Of a stretch of 64,000 bases of DNA, positions 34,022-45,076 are shown in pieces. The position numbers were made by a program, and so were the translations under genes. The first letter of the stretch is position 1, and every line of letters starts with the position of its first letter. Source of the stretch: Blastocystis hominis (lineage: Eukaryota > Sar > Bigyra > Opalinata > Blastocystidae); contig NW_013171816.1 in NCBI RefSeq assembly GCF_000151665.1, positions 729,176 through 793,175 on the forward strand, in the 5' to 3' direction. Under the pieces are notes generated by a model, which had not been told where the DNA came from, made no database searches, and worked only from the letters and a program-made list of their open reading frames with translations.

Positions 34022-35454
34022 TCACCAAGCTGCAGTCTCATTCTTGAAAAACATTTGCTTATGCGTAAGATGCGACAAATCCGACGGACTCACAGTCATT
34101 ACATTTCCACACTTATAGTTCTCCGGCTGCATGCTCTCTACCAATCAATCCAAAGCTCGCTCATTCTACTGGGCAGACAGAACACCCGGCCCGCAAACTT
34201 CTCAACATACCAAGAAAACGGTTTGCATTGCAGCCTTTGCTTCAGCTCCAGCCTCTCTACAACAAAAATCGCGTTCTCCGCACCCTACCTGAAATATCTC
34301 CGAAGTCGATCCCCGGACTGCCATTAATGATCTCATACTTGCCAGCCTCATAAAACAGCGCCAAATGCTTCTCATCCAGCCACACATTCGCGATTCTCAG
34401 ATAGTTCCTCCGCACATCCAGCCCATTCACTTTATAATGGAACTTCTCTCGGAACGCGTGCGCCACAAACGAATCTTTCGCCACCACGATTCTCCCGCCA
34501 CACAGCCACGTTCTATCATCAACACCGCCATCCAGACCCACCGCAGCGAGATCTCCACGTTCTCGCCTCCCCAGGTTTTCAGCTGGGAGTCGAGACGGCC
34601 TTCGTTCCACCACAGTTTGCTCGTGGCGAACATTCCCATCGTGATCGGAGAGAAATCGTCGGTTTTCGAACCGCCGCCCCAGAATTGACGGAGCTCCGCC
34701 GTGATGGAGGCGGAGCTGCCGATGCCGTCCCATACCCTCTTGGGAATGAATTGATCGGGGTCTAGGCGAAAGTTAACGAAGTTTACAAGGGTTTTGGGGT
34801 CCTAGAAAGCAGGGCTGGACGGAATGTACTTCCAGGAGGAGACGATGAGGCGTGGTGAGCCAGTTCGGTCCGACATAGACATGTGCGTCGATAAAAGCAA
34901 GAAAATCTCCGTGAGCCTCGTTGCCACCGATAAAACGTGCTTTGATAAGACCCAAACGCTCTTCTACGATGTTCAGTCAGTATTTGGATCTACCGCTACG
35001 GACTATTCGCACGCGGGACTCGGACGGATCCCAAGAAACTGGAATGGTCGAATGATCATCAATAACGAGAACCTCGAAGTTACCAAAAGAAAGTGACCTT
35101 ACCTCATAAAGATACTCCGGCTTTGTATTCTCCAGGATATTAGAGATACTAGAAAACAGGCAAGGAGAGTATTTGCTACGTTTTGTTAAGCAGTGGCTCA
35201 TTGTAAGTAACAATAATCACTGAAAATTTAGAATATGGGCGATTTCTCTCAACTTGTAAGCAATTTGATCCTAAAGCAACAGTTTTATGCACCAGTCCAT
35301 CACAATCAACGGGAATCCCATAGTACCCAATTCGATTAACAAAATGGCTCACAGCTGTCAGCTGTTGAATCGATGGATATTTGGCTGATAACTCCACTAT
35401 TACGAAAAGAACCACACATGAAAAAATAAAAATAGAGTAAATGCTACCTTGCAT
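34022..35454 (-). CDS. Polypeptide N-acetylgalactosaminyltransferase (GT27)
   Basis: Starts mucin-type O-glycosylation by moving GalNAc from UDP-GalNAc to Ser/Thr in the Golgi. Type II anchor from MQGSIYSIFIFSCVVLFVIV. The catalytic GT-A domain holds FSVIIVTYNE, VLVIDDHST, GLIKARFIGG and the metal-binding D-x-H in FLAFIDAHVYVGPNW, then SPITMGMFATSKLWWNEG and WGGENVEISLRVW. The end carries GDISERLELKQRLQCKPFSW and a short tail with two cysteines. The C-terminal ricin-type lectin domain of most animal enzymes is missing. Start taken at ATG 35454 because the longer frame begins with TTG. Stop TGA is three bases before TGTTTGTT (34011-34018). Confidence 0.92.
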
Positions 35455-35609
35455 TGTACTCTGGGATGCAGTTATCCCCAATACTAAAAACCAAAGTTCA
35501 ATATTTCGCCCTAATTCTGGATGTCCAATTTCCGAATTCTATTAGATGATATGAAACCGTTTTCAGGTTATTTTGTTATAATCAAAAATATTATTGTTAC
35601 TTATCAATT

Positions 35610-38600
35610 ATGCCTATTACCACTATCGGTGTCTCTAATCTAGCTAGGGATAAATCGCCACCTCAACAAGACAGTAATGAAGCACTCACTTCCATTCCTG
35701 GATCTAATATAGTCTATGGAAAGCGTGGTACAGAAGAAGGAATATTTTATAAAGAGGGAGAGGGTTACTCACTTATTCGAGGAAAACGTCTATTAACTGG
35801 TTTTACATATTGCCGTGTTGGAAAGGAATGGAAGAGACATGAGGATCTCATAATTAATTCAACCATTCCCAAAGAAGTCTCACTGTATGAAAATGATCAA
35901 CTAATTTACAAAGGTGGGATTAAGAATGGCTTGTACCATGGGCGTGGAACAATTTACAAAGACGGAAAGCCTGTTTTTGAAGGCCATTTCGAAAATGGCA
36001 AGAAATGTGGAGAAGGCTGTGAATTTGAGGACAACGGATTATTTATAAAAAGAGAATATAAGGATGATAAGATTACTGGCAGTTCTTCTGAAGACCAAGA
36101 GTATAGAAAAAGTATCGATAAGTTAAAGAAATCCTTTGAAAAGAAAAATCCGAAGTTGTATATTGCAGATACCACTTATTGCGACTTTATAGTTCAAAGA
36201 AAAAGAGATCCAAGATTCCAGGAATCTCCTATGGTCTTCTATGGATATGTAACAAAAGAAGGAGCTCATCGAGTTATCGGAAAGGAATTCAAGGTTACTG
36301 GATATGATCATTTTGAAGGTATTTATGATGAGCAAGGTAGATATTATTATGGAACGTTGTGGTGTGATTCCAATGTTCGTTTTGAGGGATCATTTGAAAA
36401 TGGAAGAATGAAGCACGGAAAGATCTATATATCGAAGGTTTTGCTGTATGAAGGGGATGTTAGCGAGGATGGTCAGATGCATGGACAAGGCCGTTTGTAT
36501 TATACCAGTAAAATGAATACTACTCCTTTTGTGCAATATGAGGGCTCGTTCCAAAACGGAAAACCGGAAGGATTTGGGAAGGTGTTCTACAACACGGAAA
36601 ACGAAGAAGAAAAGAGAATCAAGTACTGTGGGTATTTCAAGAATGGCTTGTTTGATGGAGATGGGATTTACTTCTCCAGAGACTTGAGTTATTGTTGTGG
36701 AACGAGCTACGAATGGAACAAAGCGGAGACCAAGCCATTTGGGACGAGAAGTGACAAGATTGAAGTTGCAGATATTATGAAAGCATGTAGTACTATGAGC
36801 CAAGCTGAATTCGATTCTCTTTCACACAAGTATAGTATTGCTGCTACAAATCCTGAAGGAGGTTGGAAAGAAGGAGAACTTGATGGACAAGTCAGAATTA
36901 CCTCGAAAGAACATTCTTCTTATTTGGTAAAGATGGTTGATCGCAAGCCGACATTTGTATGGGATATGATGATAGATAATAAGAAATATACTGGAGAAGT
37001 GATAACCGATGATAAAAGTGATATTTCTTTATTATATTTCAAAGTTACTTTTACAAGATACGATGTCGTATTTGGTGGATGGAAATACTCCGATATAATA
37101 CGAGATGAAAGAGGTCAATTATCAGGCTCCATCACTTATAATCAGAGATTATTGTATTGTGGAATGATCAAGAATTTTGAACCGAATGGAGAAGGACAGT
37201 TATTCGATGAAAAAGGTCAAAAGTATGTTGACGGTATTTTTGATAATGGAAGAATGACGCACTGCAGATTGGAATATCATAATTATAAATATGAATTAGA
37301 ATCGACAAATTGGGACTGGAAGAAACCTGAAAGTTGGAAATTAAGCGGAAACGGAAAATTGTACACATTGGTAGAAACTTCTAAACGACCGCTACCTGAG
37401 TATTACCTTGTTTATGAAGGCGCTATGGTAAAAGGAAAGATGGAAGGTAAAGGAAAACAATATGAAGGGAATCCTGGATTTCAGCAAATCGAGAAATGTA
37501 ATGCTTATGATACAATCAAAGACGGAGAGTTTCATAACGGAAAACTTGATGAAACTAAAACCTATTCTATCTTCTATCGATCGAAGGCAAAAGAAGGTTT
37601 TACATCGCTTAAGAAGGTATATTATCCATCTAACAAGTATATTCTTCGTATGTATATCAATGAAGAAAATGGTTCATATGAATATGTTGATTTTGTTAAT
37701 GCTGATAATGATGGTTTAGGATGGTACTTTGAAGGAGGTTTGAATGTAATGTATGGAAAGAAAGATGAAAACGGTAAAAGAGAAGGAATCTGTACTTTCT
37801 ATAAACTACCGGACAAAAATGAGTTGGATTCAATATTCAAAGGAATGCGTGTTGAATATGATGAAAAGACACTGGAATTGTATTTGACAAAGAAAGCAAC
37901 ATACAAGAATGGTGTTCTCGAAGGTGATGTGTGCTATAATATGAATGGAACTAGAATTGAAATGGTTATGAAGAATGAGAATGGTTATGAAGGTATAAAA
38001 TATGAAAAAGGAATGACTATTATTCATAATGATAATGCTTGCGTGAAACGATCAACAACTGAAATCTATCGAGGAGGTATAATCATACATGAATATAATA
38101 ATGGTAAAATGGAATACATTTATGATGGTCAAGGAGTAGGAGAAATATCGATAAACAAAGATTCTAGATGTTGGTTTGAAGGTGAATGGTGTAACAATAA
38201 GATGTATAAAGGCAAGCTTCGATTTGCTAAAGATGGTCGTATAATCGAAGGTGAATGGCAAAATGGCGAGATTGATCCACAATTTGAATACACAATCCGA
38301 TTGAATGAAAGAGACTATAAAAAGAGTACACTATATAGAAATTATGGAGAACACAACGTGACTGAATGCAATATCGATGGAAGAGAATACAAGTTGGAAA
38401 AGAGAGATCGTTTTATCTATTGTACAGTGAAAAGTGGCACCGAATTACTCTACGAAGGATTTGTGATGAGTAAATCAAATTCAGAACACACGATGTCGAA
38501 TACTGGAAAGGTACCAAATCGATTTGTGAAATGGGAATATATCCCACATGGAGCAGGCCGAGAATATGAAAATGGGAAATTGAAATATGTAGGTAGTTAT

Positions 38601-39569
38601 GTGTTTGGAAAACGTGAAGGAAACGGAAAAGAATACAAAGAAGATGGAAAAACACGATTGTTTGATGGAAATTGGAGAAATGACCAATATGAGAATGGAG
38701 CTTATTATCAAAACGATTTAAAGATAGAATGTAACTTTGGTAAATTTACACAAGATCATAACGTCCCGATTTATCTGAATGCAATAGTGTCCAAAAATGG
38801 TATACAATTGTATCAAGGCTCGATACAGAAAGTTGGAAATGATATGAAGCCAGTCGAAGGAACTTGGTACATAAGTTTCCTTGGTAATTCTGGGTATCTT
38901 GTGAAATCATCTGAGTTGCGAGACAATAGAATCCATATCAAGAATACTGTGTTTGAATACACTGGTTCGATAAAACTCGAAGATTTTGATTTCAGTATGT
39001 CAATAGAAGGAAAAGGTGAATTAATACATAAAGGATTTGCATATTGTGGTAAATTTGAAAGTGTTGAAACTATAAAAGAATGTACACTAAGTCGAGTCAT
39101 GTCCATTAGTCAGAAAACACCATTCTTTTATGGTGAAGTGAAATGGTTGACGATGTATGCTGGAATTCTATTTGATGCGAGTTATATTTCTGAAGGATTA
39201 TTTGAAGATAATAGATTGATTAATGGATATGTTTTCGATACTGCTGGTTATTTGAAACAAATTGTAGGAGATCCAAGTGGTTATGAGGCACTTTATTCTG
39301 AGAAGAAGTACAAGTATCGCGAGTTATTCCAACAGAATCATGGAGTTGTTTTACATTATCCAACAACTCAACCTACTGCTACGAATCAATTCGTACCCAA
39401 TGTGGGTAATCCTAGCAATCAATCCGCACCCAATGTGGGCAAACCTGGAAATCAACCCACACCCAATGTGGCAACCTCTAACAAGACTGATACTCAAGAG
39501 AAAAAGATTGCTAATGGTTCTGCCGTTATCTACAACGAAGGTGGTAAGTGCTTAATCAGAATGACATAA
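35610..39569 (+). CDS. Giant intronless MORN-repeat-like protein
   Basis: One open frame of 1,319 residues with no intron, AT-rich, in a genome where most genes have several. The body is built of repeated units of the MORN kind, such as YKGGIKNGLYHGRGTIYKDG and FEGHFENGKKCGEG, recurring about every 23 residues and often preceded by a Tyr- or Phe-Glu-Gly. MORN arrays bind lipids or act as protein scaffolds. No kinase, TIR or other fused domain is visible. The C-terminal ~90 residues carry three degenerate 11-residue repeats of N-Q-x-x-PNVGNPS type. Stop TAA, then TGTTTTTT five bases later. Membrane association is an inference from the repeat family. Confidence 0.85.
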   Translation: MPITTIGVSNLARDKSPPQQDSNEALTSIPGSNIVYGKRGTEEGIFYKEGEGYSLIRGKRLLTGFTYCRVGKEWKRHEDLIINSTIPKEVSLYENDQLIYKGGIKNGLYHGRGTIYKDGKPVFEGHFENGKKCGEGCEFEDNGLFIKREYKDDKITGSSSEDQEYRKSIDKLKKSFEKKNPKLYIADTTYCDFIVQRKRDPRFQESPMVFYGYVTKEGAHRVIGKEFKVTGYDHFEGIYDEQGRYYYGTLWCDSNVRFEGSFENGRMKHGKIYISKVLLYEGDVSEDGQMHGQGRLYYTSKMNTTPFVQYEGSFQNGKPEGFGKVFYNTENEEEKRIKYCGYFKNGLFDGDGIYFSRDLSYCCGTSYEWNKAETKPFGTRSDKIEVADIMKACSTMSQAEFDSLSHKYSIAATNPEGGWKEGELDGQVRITSKEHSSYLVKMVDRKPTFVWDMMIDNKKYTGEVITDDKSDISLLYFKVTFTRYDVVFGGWKYSDIIRDERGQLSGSITYNQRLLYCGMIKNFEPNGEGQLFDEKGQKYVDGIFDNGRMTHCRLEYHNYKYELESTNWDWKKPESWKLSGNGKLYTLVETSKRPLPEYYLVYEGAMVKGKMEGKGKQYEGNPGFQQIEKCNAYDTIKDGEFHNGKLDETKTYSIFYRSKAKEGFTSLKKVYYPSNKYILRMYINEENGSYEYVDFVNADNDGLGWYFEGGLNVMYGKKDENGKREGICTFYKLPDKNELDSIFKGMRVEYDEKTLELYLTKKATYKNGVLEGDVCYNMNGTRIEMVMKNENGYEGIKYEKGMTIIHNDNACVKRSTTEIYRGGIIIHEYNNGKMEYIYDGQGVGEISINKDSRCWFEGEWCNNKMYKGKLRFAKDGRIIEGEWQNGEIDPQFEYTIRLNERDYKKSTLYRNYGEHNVTECNIDGREYKLEKRDRFIYCTVKSGTELLYEGFVMSKSNSEHTMSNTGKVPNRFVKWEYIPHGAGREYENGKLKYVGSYVFGKREGNGKEYKEDGKTRLFDGNWRNDQYENGAYYQNDLKIECNFGKFTQDHNVPIYLNAIVSKNGIQLYQGSIQKVGNDMKPVEGTWYISFLGNSGYLVKSSELRDNRIHIKNTVFEYTGSIKLEDFDFSMSIEGKGELIHKGFAYCGKFESVETIKECTLSRVMSISQKTPFFYGEVKWLTMYAGILFDASYISEGLFEDNRLINGYVFDTAGYLKQIVGDPSGYEALYSEKKYKYRELFQQNHGVVLHYPTTQPTATNQFVPNVGNPSNQSAPNVGKPGNQPTPNVATSNKTDTQEKKIANGSAVIYNEGGKCLIRMT

Positions 39570-42109
39570 GAAATTGTTTTTTGAAAACACCATATATTTT
39601 GTTCAAATGTCTAAATGTGTGAACTTCGAGACAAGCAAAAGCAGCCAATCGAAAAGCAAGATTGATTGCAACGAGAACACAAATTCCGAGTGGAAGATCA
39701 TATCCATTGACTCCAGTATAGTCCATTACCTATACATCACACCCTTCTCTTTTTCAAACTGATTGGCCGTCAGGGAAAAGACAGGGCTCTGGCGCTGGAG
39801 GACATTCAAATACTTTTCCACTAAACTGGTTAATGATAGTCAGCTTATATCCCCAATTAAACATGCTGATTTGTTTGATCCAAATTAGATAACCAGGGAT
39901 TGGATGATCCCGAAGATAAAACCCTCCTAACAGCACAAGAGGAAGGATTGTGAGACCCGCAAATGCATTTGCAAGTGCTAAATCGCCCGTGGCTGCAGAG
40001 ATAAAATGACCCAGAGCAACGGCTATTTCTCAAAAACGACGAGAAGATCTTACTAGAGTTTGTCACCAGCCAAAGAATTCCAATGTATGCAACAAATCGA
40101 CTTACGGATGCATCAAAACCTATCATGTAATAGTTAATACAAGCTCCAATCAAGGGAAATATCAACGAAACGGGAATTCCTGCAACTGTTTTTGCCAAAT
40201 AATATGCATCCACACGATAAAGACCTGACGCTACTTCGTTATAAATGATAGGAAGTTCTGCTGGGAATAACTGGATTTCTGCAAAAAGCAAAGAAAAGCA
40301 CTCGTTCATCATTACCAGAAAAACGACAGAAAGTCGGTTTGTGATTCCGGACTGATCTAGTCCGAGCTGAAGAAACACAAGTCCCACAAGAACGGAAAGG
40401 ACGATTGTTTGAAAGAATCGAGCTAATGTGAGTGAAGGGTCTCTTATAATGATGTGCATATTTCTGGAGAGAAGTGTTTTGAATTGTGTCCACCACGATG
40501 TTGGGCATTGACACATAAACATCGTGTTCCAAAAACGATAAAGAAGATTATGATGCTCAAATTCTTCGATTTTTTGGATTTGTTGCTGGATGCATTCTTC
40601 CTCCTTCAGTTCTTCGATTTTGTGGACCTCTTCATTGTTCGATTGATTGATCCAGCTATCTCTATGCCTAACCAATACGCTCTGACATCACTTGAACTGC
40701 TCGCAAAGTAAATGAACCTGCTGAATTCGCTTTATTTTCGCTTCTTCTTCCAACTCGTTATCGATCGCCATTGCGTGAATAGCGAAATCTCCATCCTATT
40801 CAACGAGCATTTCCTACCAGCCATGTTGTAATACGTGGGACAGGGCATTCCAATCGACTCAAAATAGTCCTGAGCATCCTCTCGTCGGCCGAAATAAGCG
40901 ACTTCGCCATCTGCGAGATACATTACGCGGTCGAATAAGTTGTATGTTTCGGTTGGAGGCTGGTGGATCGTGCAAACGACGGTCACTCCGTGATCTGCCT
41001 GCAATGAAAAAAGCCTTTTGAGCCCTACCAACACGCGGAGTGTTCGAATGACGGTTTCTGCCATGTAGGAATCCAGTCCGCTGGTTGGTTCGTCGCAAAA
41101 CAAAATACTCGGATAGTTGATGAGTTCGGTTGCCAGGGTGACTCGACGCATTTCTCCTCCAGAAATCCCCTTGATTTTCGTCCCTCCTAACCGAACATTC
41201 AAGCAACGAGTTAAGTTAAAATGCTTTGTAAGCTATGAGTGAGTGTACCTAAATCATTCCTTGCCCAAATCAAACGGTTTCGAATCTCCTTTTCTGGCCG
41301 ATCGCCAAGTCGAAGAATCGCTTGATAGTATAAGTGTTCTTCCACGGTTAAAAACTCATAAAACAAGTCGTGTTGGCGAACAAATCGGCAGACCCTGCGT
41401 AGAGAAGTTGCGTTCACTTTATTTCCGTTGATCGTAAAATTACCAGTAAAATTGGAATTTCTTCCACATAACACGGATAACAATGTTGTTTTGCCTGCTC
41501 CACTAGAATCAAGCGTTTCGTTAGATGTGTACCTTGCTCCTAAGATAGCAGTCATTTCTCCGTGTTTTGCAAATCCATTTATATGACGAAGGATCAAACC
41601 GTCGTTTCGAGGAGGAATTTCTTCGACCAGAGGAAAGCTGGAAAGATCCGATTTGGATGTTAAGGACGCTTGTGTTTTGTTATCTCCCATGGAGACGATC
41701 ACCGTATCCGACTTTTGTGTAAAGCTGGAAAAGCTAGAGCATTCCGCAGACGAGTAATGACTGCTTTTTGAGAGTCCGAGGGAAATGATGTTCTCCTCCT
41801 CTTCCACCTAGTAAATACCATACACATATGAATACTAATTCGAATAAGGGATTTGGTTTATGTGCCTTCTTCTTGCCTGGAAGATGAAAACGATGTTGTT
41901 TGGGTTTCCAACACAGATCTTCAAACGAAAACAAGCATGGAGATATTTCTTCTGGAATAAAGTATCGTTCTAGTGCAGCTTCCTCTTTATCACGCGCTAC
42001 TAGCTGTTATGATATACACGAGCACAAAACCGGAAACAGATGCAGCAACCCCCTTTTCATGGGATTGCAAGCCAAGTTCTAGGGAATCTGAATCAGAAGA
42101 ATCAGACAT
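39556..42109 (-). CDS. ABCG-family half-transporter
   Basis: ATP-driven exporter of the ABCG (White) group: nucleotide-binding domain first, then six membrane helices; it should work as a dimer. Start MSDSSDSDSLELGLQ. Walker A ILGASGAGKTTLLS is restored when a 30-nt intron is removed from its middle. Q-loop FVRQHDLFYEFLTVEEHLYY, signature GTKIKGISGGEMRRVTLA, Walker B ILFCDEPTSGLD and switch CTIHQPP are all present. The membrane part begins TLLSRNMHIIIRDPSLTLAR. The last exon, VMDYTGVNGYDLPLGICVLV, runs tail to tail into the MORN gene. The encoded TGA (39556-39558) lies inside the MORN frame; a stop made by polyadenylation near 39590 is also possible. Confidence 0.9.
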
Positions 42110-42682
42110 TTGCTACTAATACAAAAGGGATCAATCTATATCCTGTTAACTCCAGTATCTGTAGGATTGAGTTCGTACATATAAGGATCTTTGGATATCA
42201 TGATATGTCAAAACTTTTTTACCATGCTTCCATAAACTTGCATATTCTATTGTTCTATATATGGTTGATACAGGTGAACTTTTAAAATATGAATCGCTAT
42301 GACCTTTTGTTATGGTCAAAGCATTAAGCTTAATTTGTCTCAGATAAATTACGATACTGCTCGTTTACCGTCCTTTACTCCACAGTGATTCTATAAAAAA
42401 ACAAGTATTCAATGATATCTTTGAAATCATCCCAAATCTATGCATTATTGTAACTCTTCTTTATGATATATTCGTTGTTATATATCAATATCGATATCAA
42501 CCTTCTAGTCATCAATGCTTGTCTCAGATCGCTAGTTAAGCACATGGATCACAAAGGAAAACCCCAAATATTATGACCCACATAAAACCTCCACTCACCA
42601 TGTGGTTTTAGCAGTTGTTGTTAGTCATTCAGGTTAATCGCGGTTTTTCATCATTATTCTAAGAATTCAAAAAAAGGTAGAA
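42110..42682. other. AT-rich intergenic region
   Basis: About 570 bases between divergent genes (ABCG and FoP-like). It contains small inverted repeats, for example GACC/GGTC near 42300-42325 and AAAACC/GGTTTT near 42584-42609, but no exon chain or RNA gene I can support. Confidence 0.5.
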
Positions 42683-43252
42683 ATGGATTTTGACAAGCAG
42701 TATGGCAATATGAATTCTGCTCCTATGGTAACTCGAGGCAGAGGATTCAATGAAAAGCCAATGGCTGTACCTGAGTCTGCTCCTCGTCAAAATCACCCCA
42801 GAAATCCTCGCAAGAAGGTTACTATCAACACGCAATTGTATTCTTCAATATCGCCTTTTTAAGCCGTTAGTGTCGTATCGAAGAACAAGCAGTTCAGAGA
42901 TTACTCCCAACAATCCTCCAGCTGGAAAAGGAAGAATGGAATGAATAACTTCCGTGGAGAAGTTTCGAGGGATAATCGCTTCCGCAAAGAGGGCCGCTAT
43001 GATGGAAATCGTTACTCCAATGGACGACAGAGGAATGATAAGAGAAGAACCTATCTTACAACCGAACGTCTTAATTCTGATCTAGATAAATATTTTATGA
43101 AGGTATGACAAGAGTTCATTCGTTATTTTCGTTAGGATGAAGCTGCGATGACAAAGAAGTTAGATGATGAACTGGCGTTATTTACTCAACAGCGCGACCA
43201 ACTTGTTCAGCCTATCGATGAGGTTGATAAAAACACTCCTTCTGCTCAGTAA
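42683..43252 (+). CDS. FoP/CHTOP-ALYREF-like mRNA export adaptor
   Basis: Three exons (introns about 33 nt) give roughly 165 residues. The N-terminal and middle parts are Arg/Gly/Asn/Gln-rich and basic (RNPRKKVTINTQFVVSKNKQ, NRFRKEGRYDGNRYSNGRQR), as in RNA-binding adaptors. The C-terminal block LTTERLNSDLDKYFMKDE and TKKLDDELALF matches the C-terminal duplication shared by CHTOP/FoP, ALYREF and UIF, which binds the helicase UAP56. There is no RRM, so CHTOP/FoP type is likelier than ALYREF. Stop TAA, then TGTTTGTT at 43278-43285. Confidence 0.7.
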
Positions 43253-43277
43253 CCAAACCTTATGTACCCCATCTCGT

Positions 43278-43294
43278 TGTTTGTTCAACAAAGA
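43278..43294. terminator. Abutting convergent 3'-end signals of FoP-like and MIC60
   Basis: TGTTTGTT on plus (43278-43285) and AACAAAGA (TCTTTGTT on minus, 43287-43294) are separated by one base. The same TCTTTGTT variant serves the Asterix-like gene. Confidence 0.7.
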
Positions 43295-43296
43295 CA

Positions 43297-45044
43297 CTAC
43301 TTTCTCTCATATTCTCTATGCTCCACATGCATCTTGATCTCCTGAACGATCCGCGAGAAGTCCAGACGCTCCTTCACCTCGTCCATCCATTCTGCGATCA
43401 CTTCTGCAGCAGGTCCCTCGATGCTGCGTCCCACCTTGTACGCTCCTTCCAAATCATCTCTACCCATCACCCCCTCCTTCTTCCGCTACTTCATCAGCAG
43501 TTGCTGCATCATCTCCAACTTCATCAGCGGATCATCCTCATCGAGTCCCTTTGTTCCCACCAGCGACACGACCGCTCGGCCCAGCAGCTCTCCCGCGAAC
43601 CCCGCGTTCTCCGGCGTCTTCGCGGCCACCCTGGCTTCCTGCCGCACGGCCTGGAACCTACGCTTCGCGCCTCCATCCAACGCTCACTTCGTGAAATAGT
43701 ACAGCACGTCCGGAACGCGTTTCTCCACCACCGACTGCGGAATCTGCTTGATCAGGTGCAGCAGGATCGGGTCGTCGTTCGCCTTCTCTTTCTGTGCGTG
43801 AGCGGAGTCGAAGCGTTTCTACCAAACGGTCGAGATCGGCGCTGATCGACGCCTTCGCGATGATGTGCTCCTGCATCTCCCAAATCGCGCGCTGGTACTC
43901 CTGCGTCTTCAGCATGTTCGACAGCAGCGCCTCCTGCGCCTCCAGCTGCTCCACGAGGTGCTGGAGCTTCGCGTGGAAGGCTTGAAGCGCGTCGATTCGC
44001 TGCGATTTTTCGCTGTCCACTCGGCGTTGCACCTGGTTCATTTCTTGCAGAATCCGAGCCACCCACGATTCGTTCTGCGCGATTTCTGCGCTCAGTACGC
44101 GGCCCTTCGTCAGCATCTCGCGCTCGTAGATCAAGTCGTCTTTGTAGTCCACGTACTGCCGGCGGACCTGCGCGATTTCGCCGTTGTACTGCGCCAAAAT
44201 CGAGCGGATTTCCGCCATCTTCTCACCGTCGATTTGCTGGGCGATCTCCGCGCGCAGATCGACTTCCAGCTGCTCCAGCTGCTGGTTCATCGACGTCGTC
44301 AGGTCTTCGCGCTGCTGCTTGAGCATGGAGTAAAGTCTGCGCGATTCCTGCACGGCGGAATCTCGCAATTGCTGCTCTAAAGAGTCGATCTGCGCAGACA
44401 GATCGGTCGTTAGGCGCGTCTGGAGCGATTCGTTGAGTCGGGACGCCAGCGAATCGACTTGGCTCATCACGGCCGCTTCGACTTGGCGTAGAACGAGTTG
44501 CTGCTCGGATGATTCGGATGATGATTCGGATGCTTCCGAGGGTGCCTCCGAAGATGCTTCCGAGGATGCTTCCGATGATAACTCGGTGGATGGATGGGGC
44601 AGGAGGCACGCTCGCGCCTCGGCGAGGAGAGACTCGACGTAATCCCAATCGATGGATTTCCGCGGTGGGGGTGGAGGCAACGCGACGGGCGTTTCAGCGA
44701 CGGGCGTTTCAGCGGCGGGCGTTTCAGCGACGGGCGTTTCAGCGACGGGCGTTTCGGCGATGGGCGTTTCGGTGGAGGGAGTTTCAGTGGCGGGAGCGGG
44801 AGAAGGGAAGTGGAAGGGATGCCATTCTGCTTCCGATTCGTCGAATTCGATGGAAGATTCTTCGATGGAATTCGAGGGGGCGAGAGGGCAGGGCAAGGAT
44901 GCTGGTTCTACGGTTTCCACGGTTTGTAACTCGGTTTTTTCTTCTACGATGGGTTGCTCTTGTTCTTTCTCTTCCTTCTTTTCCACTGTTTCCACTGTTT
45001 CCACGATCTCTTCCTCTTCCTCTTCCTCCTCGTCTTCTTCCTTT

Positions 45045-45076
<32 letters not shown>

